A stretch of DNA of 64,000 nucleotides from Lucinisca nassula. Taxonomy: Eukaryota > Mollusca > Bivalvia > Lucinida > Lucinidae. Below, piece by piece: positions 57,201 through 64,000 of the stretch; positions within the stretch are counted from its first letter, which is position 1, and every line of letters starts with the position of its first letter. The notes beneath the pieces are model-generated. The model did no database searches. It had not been told where the DNA came from and saw nothing but the letters and a program-made list of their open reading frames with translations. Both the position numbers and the translations under genes were made by a program. The DNA lies in the NCBI GenBank assembly GCA_963580285.1, contig OY757017.1, forward strand, positions 13,280,538-13,344,537, given 5' to 3'.

Positions 57201-57832
57201 TGTGGTTTCAGAGAAGAAGATTTTTAAAAATTTTCCCTATATAAGCCTATGTAAAACCAAAGGGCCCCGTGGCGGGGGCATTTTTTGTCCCAGCACTATA
57301 ATTTGAACAATCTTGGTAGGGGTTCACTAGATGAAGCTTCATACCAAATATCAAAGTCCTGGGCCTTGTGGTTTCAGAGAAGAAAATTTTTAAAGATTTT
57401 CCCTATATAAGCCTATGTAAAACCAAAGGGCCCCGGGGCGGGGGCATTTTTGGCCCCAGCACTATAATTTGAACAATCTTGGTAGGGGTCTAGATGAAGC
57501 TTCATACCAAATATCAAAGACCTGGACCTTGTGGTTTCAGAGAAGAAGATTTTTTTAAGTTTTTGGTGAAAAAAATCTATTTTTGGCTCCTGTGACCTAG
57601 ATGTGCAACGGATGGGAACCATTTGAACAACTTTGAAAGGGGACCACCTAAGGATCATTCCTGTGAAGTTTGGTCAAAATCCGATCAGTGGTTTAGGAGG
57701 AGATGTCGTTTAAAGAAATTGTTTACGCATGGACACACACACGGACGCACGCATGGATGCACGCACGACGGACGACGGACAAAAAGTGATCCCAAAAGCT
57801 CACCTCGTCACTATGTGACGGTGAGCTAATAA
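51250..57832 (+). mobile_element. Compound array of pearl-like elements with roughly 165-bp core
   Basis: About 40 core units (landmarks CAGAGAAGAAGATTTTTAAA, CCACTAGATGAAGCTTCATA, GGGGCGGGGGCATTTTTGG). Element 5' ends (AAGAGGGCCATGATGGCCCT) occur at about 51256, 52865 and 53894. 3' ends have a fixed non-repeated tail (GGGGACCACCTAAGGATCAT), an ACGCACG tract and a terminal hairpin AGCTCACCTCGTCAC..GTGACAGGTGAGCTAA, complete at 56693 and 57831 and truncated at 52860. Short open frames in it come from the repeat. Confidence 0.8.
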
Positions 57833-57834
57833 CA

Positions 57835-57995
57835 CGGTTCATTATAACACAGTTTTGGATATAATACAGTTTCAAGAATGATCCCAATTAATGTTTACAG
57901 GAGTTGTCATTTCATATGAAATTTATGAAACAAGCCTGTTGCGAGTTTCATAAATTCCATATGAAATGACCACGAGTGTAAGATTCTGTTTCTCA
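57835..57995. repeat. GGATATAACACGG repeat and hairpin
   Basis: 57835-57885 repeats the sequence at 10735. 57902-57975 is a hairpin (GTCATTTCATATGAAATTTA and complement). Confidence 0.55.
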
Positions 57996-58129
57996 CGGGT
58001 GCTTCCAAATATTACATGTGTAGTCAAATAATTTTTATGATGTGACGTTATCCACTAAATAACGGGGACGATATTGGATAAAAATACATATCCCAAATCT
58101 GTTCTTGTTACTCCTCATTATCAAGGTCC

Positions 58130-58596
58130 AGTTGTTCAAAGCATTTACAGTTTAATGAGCTGGTAAGTGGTCAAATTGTTAGCTTTGTGGAGATTGTTCA
58201 TGAAATCTTTTCTACGGTCATTCTCTCCCTTCCACTTATTAAAGAAGGGCAGTTGCAGTTTCTGGCTGAAGAATGTGCACTGTACTGGTTAACAGCTTAC
58301 GTATAAGCCCGCCCAGGAAAGTGTTGATAGGTAAACTGACTGGCTCAAAAATGATCTAAACTAGTGTTGACAGGACCATTAAACTCCAATACAAACAAAC
58401 AAACAAATAACTGTTCTAGCAAGTACAATGTCTGATATAGTGATATTTTTTGCTGAAAAAATGAGAGCAGCTTTTGCATTTGCAAAAGCTGCTCACATTT
58501 TTTCAGCAAAAATATTAGCATATTTGTCATACTAAATGATAAAAGTTTTAACGATTTGTTAACTAAGACGTCATTAGTTTTGAACAACTGGCCACA
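58130..58596. mobile_element. AGCTGCTTTTGC hairpin MITE with nested SINE
   Basis: Outer ends GGTCCAGTTGTTCAAAGCA and TTTGAACAACTGGCC. A 5'-truncated tRNA SINE (about 58190-58407, TTTGTGGAGATTGTTCATGA to CATTAAACTCC plus AAAC) sits inside. The outer element ends about 33 bp from the exon 2 donor. Confidence 0.72.
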
Positions 58597-58627
58597 GGAG
58601 CTATGCATGATCATTCCCAGTACTTAC

Positions 58628-58708
58628 CTTTCGGTACTGGTGATGGCTGAGGGGTTGGTACTGGGACAGGGGTAACCTGAGGATTTGGACTTGCAGTTGT
58701 GGACTGAC
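58628..58708 (-). CDS. Exon 2: short symmetric P/T/Q linker exon
   Basis: An 81-bp exon on the minus strand with acceptor TTGAATTTCAG and donor GTAAGTA. It is phase 1 at both ends, so it can be skipped or duplicated without shifting the frame. The peptide (QSTTASPNPQVTPVPVPTPQ, then PSPVPK) has no cysteine and is all Pro/Thr/Ser/Gln/Val, matching the composition of the other linkers. It lies between the exon 1 linker and the next VWC N-half. Exact fit of both splice sites and frame with its neighbours is the main evidence; the exon is short, so transcript support would help. It is a natural candidate for alternative splicing. Confidence 0.7.
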
Positions 58709-58761
58709 CTGAAATTCAAACAAGAACTGTCAGAAGATAAAGCAGCATACCTTATTGGTTT

Positions 58762-59045
58762 GCCCCCGCCCGTCGGGGCTTGAAGAAGTAGAAGGGCTGC
58801 ATGATGTTTCCACGCAGAGCTGAAACCGACCACCGAGAGCACTGGTAAACGGCTTAGAGAATCTAAGCCTGCCAAGGCAAAGCAGCTGGAGAAGACCATC
58901 GATGTTTATAAACCCTTTTGGTTTCATTGGGCGACAGGGCTTGAGATGTAATTTCATCTCAATGTTGGGTAAAAGTCCCACAAAATTGGAAGAAACATCT
59001 CCAAAATGACCTATACAGTGTTGATGGGGACGTTAAACCTCAAAC
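58762..59045 (+). mobile_element. AAAC-tailed SINE-like element, tail replaced by the next element
   Basis: Starts GCCCCCGCCCGTCGGGGCTT, one of the clearest heads (GC-rich inverted CCCG..CGGG). Runs to GTTAAACCTCAAAC, where the next pearl-like element begins. Confidence 0.8.
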
Positions 59046-59705
59046 AAGAGGGCCCAGAGGGCCCTAGTTTGCTCACCTGATCCAATGTATAACAAGTGGG
59101 CCCCGGGCAGGGTCAATTTTGGCCCCAGGGCTATAATTTGAACAATCTTGGTAGAGGTCCACAAGATGAAGCTTCATATCGAATATAAAAGACCTGGGCT
59201 TTCTGGTTTCAGAGAAGAAGATTTTAAAGGTTTACCCTGCATATAGAAGTCTATGTAAAACAAGATTTTCCCTATATAAGTCTATGTTAAACCAAAGGGC
59301 CCCGGAGCGGGGGCATTTTTGGCCCAAGGGCTATAATTTGAACAATCTTGGTAGAGGTCCACTAGCTGAAGCTTCATAACAAATATCAAAGACCTGGGCC
59401 TTGCGGTTTCAGAGAAGAAGATTTTTTAAGTTTTTGGTGAAAAAAATCTATTTTTGGCTACTGTGACCTATATGTGCAACAGACCGGAACCATTCGAACA
59501 ACTTTGAAAGGGGACCACCTAAGGATCATTCCTGTGAAGTTTGGTCAAAATCCAATCAGTGGTTTAGGAGGAGATGTCGTTTGAAGAAAAGTTTACGAAC
59601 ACACGCAGGCACGGACGCACGCACGCACACACGGACGCACGACGGACGACAGACAAAAAGTGATCCCAAAAGCTCACCTTGTCACTACGTGACAGGTGAG
59701 CTAAT
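59043..59705 (+). mobile_element. Compact pearl-like element of the 51-57-kb family
   Basis: 5' end AAACAAGAGGGCCCAGAGGG, two full core units plus a partial one, the fixed GGACCACCTAAGGATCATTC tail, ACGCACG tract, and 3' hairpin AGCTCACCTTGTCACTACGT plus GACAGGTGAGCTAA. Confidence 0.82.
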
Positions 59706-59764
59706 AATACAAAAATCAAAGAAATCCCTTATTAGAACGGCTCTTTTAATGTGAACAGTGCATG

Positions 59765-59909
59765 TTAACCCTTTCATCCCTGAAGCCAGGTATAGATACT
59801 TATGCAAACAGTGTAGCTCCTGATGAGATGGCTCTAACCAAACCATCTCATCTGGATCAACACTGTTTGCCATCTTGTTAATGATTCTGCCTAAACTGAC
59901 CATTAACAA
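59765..59909. mobile_element. GCAAACAGTG hairpin MITE with TTAACCC end
   Basis: TTAACCCTTTCATCCCTGAA at left; hairpin GCAAACAGTGTAGCTCCTG with complement; right end near CCATTAACAAG. Confidence 0.55.
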
Positions 59910-59924
59910 GAATGGACATGTTTG

Positions 59925-60222
59925 TTTGTTTGTTTGATTTGTGGTTAAACGTCCCCTTCAACACTGCATAGGTCATTTTTGAGACGTTGCTTCCAATTTT
60001 GTTGGACTTTTACCCGACATTGAGATGAAATGACATCTAAAGCCCTGCTGCCCAATGAAACCAACAGGGTTTATAAGCATGGATGGTCCGACTCGCAACC
60101 CCTTTGCCTGGGCAGGCTTAGATCCTCTAAGCAGTTTATCAGTACTTGTGCACGGGTCAGTTTCAGCTCTACATGGAAGCATCATGCAGCCCATCTATTT
60201 CTTCAAGCCCATATGGGCAGGC
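59925..60222 (-). mobile_element. AAAC-tailed SINE-like element
   Basis: (TTTG)n tail then GATTTGTGGTTAAACGTCCC at left; GGGCTTGAAGAAAT head (as its complement) at right. Confidence 0.78.
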
Positions 60223-60225
60223 TCT

Positions 60226-60832
60226 TAAAGAAAACAATTTGCTCCTCAGGTGTCTACTCTTAAAGGGAAGTCTTTACTCTTAAAGGGAACAATCTGCTCC
60301 TCAGGTGTCTACTCTTTAAGGAAAGAATTTGCTCCTCAAGTCTTTACTCTAAAAGAAAAGAATTTTCCTCAGGAGTCTTCTCCTAACAGAAAGGATTTTC
60401 TCCTCAGATGTCTACTCTTAAAGGAAAGAATTTGCTCCTCAAGTGTCTACTCTTAAAGGAAAGAATTTGCTCCTCAAGTCTCTACTCTTAAAGGAAAGAA
60501 TTTGCTCCTCAAGTCTCTACTCTTAAAGAAAAGAATTTGCTCCTCAAGTCTCTACTCTTAAAGGAAAGAATTTGCTCCTCAAGTCGCTACTCTTAAAGGA
60601 AAGACGTTTCTCCTCAGATGACTGCTCTTAAAGGAAAAAATTTGCTTCTCAGATGTCTACTCTTACAGAGATGAATTTGCTCCTCAGATTTCTACTCTTA
60701 AAGGAAAGAATTTGCTTCTCAGATGTCTACTCTTATAGGAATAAAAAATGCTCCTCAAGTCTCTGCTCTTAAAGAGAAGAATTTGCTCCTCAGATGTCTA
60801 CTGCTAAAAGAAAAAATTTGCTCCTCTGAAAA
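60226..60832. repeat. 33-bp satellite derived from a hairpin-element arm
   Basis: About 17 tandem units of TCTACTCTTAAAGGAAAGAA plus TTTGCTCCTCAAG. The unit matches one arm of the hairpin elements at 8530 and 27430 (AAGAATTTGCTCCTCAGG). Confidence 0.85.
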
Positions 60833-60835
60833 CAG

Positions 60836-61130
60836 AATATAAGAATCTTATATGGGTGTGAGGGGTGGATTGAAAAATCCGTCCCGAGGGACACTGTCCG
60901 GCATCACGAGGCTTGCCGAGTGATGCCGGACAGTGATCACGAGGGACGGATTTTTCTATCCACCCCTCACACCCATATTGGATTCTTTATCTTGCATACC
61001 TTCCATTTCTATTGCGAATTTTAATGCTGCTATCACTTCGGTTACCGACGTCCGCCATTTTGTGTTGACACTGCAGGAATGTTTAGTGACGTCACGCATG
61101 ATGACGCCACGCATGAGGTTGTAATCAACC
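60836..61130. mobile_element. Palindromic element, young copy
   Basis: AAGAATCTTATATGGGTGTG .. GGGTGGATTGAAAAATCCGT .. CACTGTCCGGCATCACGAGG, then the inverted copy to CCCATATTGGATTCTT (about 60985). A non-palindromic part follows with CATTTTGTGTTGACACTGC and TGACGTCACGCATGATGACG. The end past 61025 is uncertain. Confidence 0.7.
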
Positions 61131-61335
61131 AGTGCATTTATCAAACACACGATTATATTCGATTTGGGGTTGGAACACCAGGGTCAGAACATAAATTTCT
61201 ATCCCAGGGTAAAATCACGGATTTCCTTGTCTGGTGTGCAAGAAAAAACCTTTCTCAAATAAACAAAACACAAAAGCTGACTACCCTGCACAATGTGCTG
61301 AATACTTGATAGGCATATGCCTTCCCCTTAAAATA

Positions 61336-61509
61336 TACAGTAAAATTCCTATATTAAGACCACTCTGAACACTCCCAAAGGTGGTTTCTTATTAGGAGAC
61401 ACTGGATGTAGAAAACTCATAGAAAGAATAACTGAAACTTTCTCAATAAGCTTTTAAAAGCAGATTTAGTCTTAATTTTGGGTGGTCTTAATAGCAGCAT
61501 TTTACTGTA
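61336..61509. mobile_element. Tc1/mariner-type MITE
   Basis: Inverted ends TACAGTAAAATTCCTATATT plus AAGACCACTC, and GGTGGTCTTAATAGCAGCAT plus TTTACTGTA. Confidence 0.7.
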
Positions 61510-61512
61510 CTT

Positions 61513-61808
61513 GGGGCCAGCCATTGTAGCATGTCTGACTGGTGATCAAGCGATCACCAGTTTCGATACCATCTGGATCTGCAACATTCTTTCAAGGAGA
61601 TTGAACATGAAATCATTTCTATAGTCATTCTCATTCTTCCAATGATTCAAGAAGTGTAGTTGTCAGTTTCTGGAGAAAGAATGTGCACTGTACTGGTAAC
61701 TGCTGATGTATAAGCATGCCCAGAAGAAGCGTGGTAAGTTAAACTCACAGGCTTGATATGCCTGGAATAGTGCTGACTGGGTCATTACACTCCTAACAAA
61801 CAAAACAA
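61513..61808 (+). mobile_element. tRNA-derived SINE, degenerate head
   Basis: Same body as 35551-35846 (GAGATTGAACATGAAATCAT; AGTTTCTGGAGAAAGAATGT; GGGTCATTACACTCC plus AACAAACAAAAC), but the tRNA-like head is rearranged (CAAGCGATCACCAG). Confidence 0.7.
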
Positions 61809-61817
61809 AGTCATCAC

Positions 61818-62081
61818 GTGAACAATTTCAGAGATGTACACCCCAGTAAACCCCACTTTATTCGAGAAAACTGGGGTTTACAGGGGTTTATGTTTTTTTT
61901 CTTATTTCTGCTCCAAGACATAGGTTGTGGATACAAGTTAGAATTGCCTCAATGAGGCACTTCTAACGAGCAACCACAATTTATGTTTGCAGTACAAATA
62001 AGAAAAATATCATAGATTTTCATCATTTTGGAGATGTGAAAAAATACATTATGTCGCATGGGTGTCTTATCGTAATGTATT
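61818..62081. mobile_element. Hairpin MITE, GTGGGTACTCG family
   Basis: Hairpin GAATTGCCTCAATGAGGCAC with flanking ATAGGTTGTGGATAC / GCAACCACAATTTATG. Ends TCATCACGTGAACAA and CATGGGTGTCTTATCGTAAT. Confidence 0.65.
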
Positions 62082-62138
62082 CTTGGGACACTTCTATTCC
62101 AAAGTGACCCTAAAAGATATACTCAATTCTTCTCTTAC

Positions 62139-62332
62139 CTGGTACTGGTGACAGTGTAAACATACCAGGTGAGACTGGTTTAGGGGTCAGGCTGACCCCA
62201 GGCACAGGGCTGGGGGTCTGGTTGGGAGCTGGAGTAGGGATTAGTCCTGGACAGCTGGGAGTTTTACAACATTTGTCATTAGGGTCTTCCACCATGACAC
62301 AGTAGCTAGGAATGCTGGGATACCTAGGACAT
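62139..62332 (-). CDS. Exon 1 of visible gene: C-terminal half of a VWC module plus P/T linker
   Basis: First visible exon of the minus-strand VWC-repeat gene. On the minus strand it follows an acceptor (TTATTTCAG) and starts with the last base of a split codon. It then reads CPRYPSIPSYCVMVEDPNDK, then CCKTPSC: cysteines 6-10 of a VWC module with the DPND-x-CC signature. After the module comes a cysteine-free linker rich in Pro, Thr and Ser (GLIPTPAPNQTPSPVPG and similar) ending one base into a codon at donor GTAAGA. Length 194 = 1+64x3+1, so it enters in phase 2 and leaves in phase 1, like every other C-half exon here. The matching N-half exon is not visible above this point and must lie beyond the window. 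VWC modules are extracellular, disulfide-bonded modules often binding BMP-type ligands; ligand binding here is not shown. Confidence 0.85.
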
Positions 62333-62636
62333 CTGAAATAAGTTATAATAACATTATCATATTTACACTTAATATTCAGACACCTCAATTCTTTACCATT
62401 CTTGTCTTAAGAATTTGAACAAATACAATTTACTACCTTATGTTGTATCAAATCAAAGCACTGAGAGTACTGGTGGGTCGATCGTCTTTGAGTGTAGGTT
62501 GGGAAAATAGTCCTGAGCTGAGAATCAAACTGTTTGTTTAACTTTAAGCAAGCACAGTAGAGCTGATCAGACATCGCATTATGTGGCGTCTGATTATGTA
62601 GATTCTGTTTGCCAATGCCCATGTGTACGAGCACAG

Positions 62637-62790
62637 TCCACCCGCCCCAGCCCTTCGGGGCTTGAATAAATAGATGGGCTGCATGATGCTTCCACGCAGA
62701 GCTGAAAGTCCCGTAACATTGGAAGTAACGTCTCTAAATGACCTATACAGTGTTGATGGGGACGTTAAACCTTAAGTCAAACGAACCAGC
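62637..62790 (+). mobile_element. SINE with internal deletion
   Basis: Head (CCCCAGCCCTTCGGGGCTTG) joins directly to the 3' part (GTCCCGTAACATTGGAAGTA) and ends GACGTTAAACCTTAAGTC. About 150 bp in the middle is missing. Confidence 0.75.
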
Positions 62791-62799
62791 ACAGTCCAG

Positions 62800-63350
62800 A
62801 ATTTTCTTCTTACGCGGCGCTCTGACGTCTTAGGTAGTACTTGGATTTTGTTCAACAGAGTGGGGAGGATGCAAACGCAGCCCACTCCCATCTGTTGGAA
62901 ATTATTTCTGATAAAGTTTTTCACCCTCTGCAAAATACCTGAAATTCGCATCCTCAACCTGCCCCTTTTAAGAGTCTGCGTACGGCCCTGACTCATGTTC
63001 AAAACTGTTGTTGCATACATATGGTGAACAGTGCCGACCTGCTCAGGAGCAATGTACTCTATATCCGATCTTGGTCTACGCTGTATGTCTAATAATGGTA
63101 CCACCTATAAAGTCTGGGCTACTCATTTTTGCACTTAAACAATTCAGGGTTCTAAAATTAAGTTCTTAGCAGGAGTGCGAAAAGTCTACTTTTACTCGAC
63201 TTGGCATACATTTGTGTAACAGTTTTAGAAATAGAATGTTCCGAATGACGTCACGTGACATCGTGGTCTGGATTAAGATATTGTTTTTCTTTCATTATGT
63301 GAGCAACCTGGCACTCTTATACTATTTCGTTTAACCCTCAAATGCCACTA
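62800..63350. other. Intronic DNA, possible degenerate retroelement
   Basis: The minus strand has a 110-codon open stretch (62772-63104) with no family recognised. It contains CGTACGGCCCTGACTCATG, a phrase common next to mollusc repeats. No supported gene. Confidence 0.3.
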
Positions 63351-63639
63351 TTTAAGCAAACAGTGAAGTTCCTGTGCAACCTGCTGATCAGAAGCCACAT
63401 TCCACGGAATCTGATCAAGGGTATTATCCAGCACAAGATTCCTGTCGAGACTCTACAGATAGCTCTTGTTGCATCAATAAAATAGCGCAATGTTTCAAGT
63501 TCTATTAATAAAACATAATATTGGTTTTCCCAAATCAGTGATGGTCACGTGGACAACTGCATGAATGGCATTTGGCCATTTAGTAAATTTGGGTCGATCG
63601 TAAACTGATCGACCCAAAAATAGCAGGATGGATAGCAAA

Positions 63640-63812
63640 CAGTGTAGGCCCTTTTGAGATGCCTCTTTCTGTGGTGTCTCAACACTGTTTGCTCAGACCT
63701 ATCTGTCTGAACATAAGGTTGGAGCGTTTTGGTGCAGTGGTAAGCATCAGATTTGAGATCAAGAGGTAGCCGAAACAATCCCCGCAAGTGCTAAGTGTTG
63801 TTTCCTTGAGCA
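63640..63812 (+). mobile_element. Hairpin MITE and truncated tRNA SINE
   Basis: GCAAACAGTGTAGGCCC hairpin at 63640-63695. tRNA-like SINE head at 63720 (GGTGCAGTGGTAAGCATCAG) is cut at 63812, where the palindromic element starts. Box B is damaged (AACAATCCCC). Confidence 0.65.
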
Positions 63813-64000
63813 TATAAGAATCTTATATGGGTGCGAGGGGTGGATTGAAAAATCCGTCCCGAGGGACACTGTCCGGCATCACGAGGCTTGCCGAGTGATG
63901 CCGGACAGTGATCCCGAGGGAAGGATTTTTCTATCCACCCCTCACACCCATATTGGATTCTTTTTCTTGCATACCTTCCATTTCTATTGCGAATTTTTAA
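63813..64000. mobile_element. Palindromic element, second young copy, cut by window end
   Basis: Almost identical to 60836-61025 with only a handful of differences (for example GGGTGCGAG for GGGTGTGAG). It interrupts the tRNA SINE and runs off the window. Confidence 0.75.

Noticed and set aside
1206..63787. Short ORFs with peptides like NSVDPDQMASE or NSVDPDQTAP
   Set aside because: These come from the GCAAACAGTG hairpin MITE and appear wherever a copy occurs. They are repeat-derived, not genes.

Overview
This window is eukaryotic genomic DNA, most likely from a bivalve mollusc. It is AT-rich, it has a spliced gene with GT-AG introns, and it is saturated with short hairpin MITEs, tRNA-derived SINEs and tandem-core elements of the kind known from bivalves as pearl. 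No prokaryotic gene, rRNA gene, CRISPR array or convincing functional tRNA gene was seen. The species call is an inference.

Only one cellular gene is supported. It lies on the minus strand and runs through almost the whole window, with both ends outside. Eleven internal exons can be placed at 62139-62332, 58628-58708, 45609-45723, 36343-36479, 32553-32667, 27814-28019, 26566-26680, 13264-17081, 10581-10698, 9527-9765 and 1844-1958. Each has consensus splice sites and all phases agree. Together they give about 1750 codons with no stop. They encode a chain of von Willebrand factor type C (VWC) modules. Each module is split over two exons by a phase-2 intron, and modules are separated by Pro/Thr/Ser-rich linkers that end at phase-1 introns. 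One linker is enormous: the 3818-bp exon at 13264-17081 carries about 16 copies of a 58-residue (174-bp) P/T/S/Q repeat, followed by 11 copies of a 17-residue (51-bp) repeat. The product is probably a secreted, mucin-like extracellular matrix or mucus protein related in architecture to kielin/chordin-like proteins.

Everything else is intronic and mostly transposon-derived. 1-13 kb holds hairpin MITEs, SINEs, a hAT-like MITE and a pearl-like element. 17-21 kb holds nested MITEs and SINEs. 21.3-23.1 kb is a TGCATG/TGTG and GGGGT minisatellite. 23.4-26.5 kb holds a 332-bp tandem array with a nested tRNA-SINE, then a 30-bp satellite. 28.7-31.7 kb is a dead mariner transposon broken by three later insertions. 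31.8-32.5 kb is a long foldback element. 41.1-44.5 kb is a 3.3-kb DNA element that split a SINE. 45.8-51.1 kb is a striking 5.3-kb composite of palindromic arrays with terminal inverted repeats and a second element nested inside. 51.2-57.8 kb holds about 40 copies of a roughly 165-bp core repeat framed by fixed 5' and 3' termini. 58-64 kb holds SINEs, MITEs, a 33-bp satellite and a long palindromic element present in two near-identical copies. Several exon donor sites have a transposon end within 5-11 bp.
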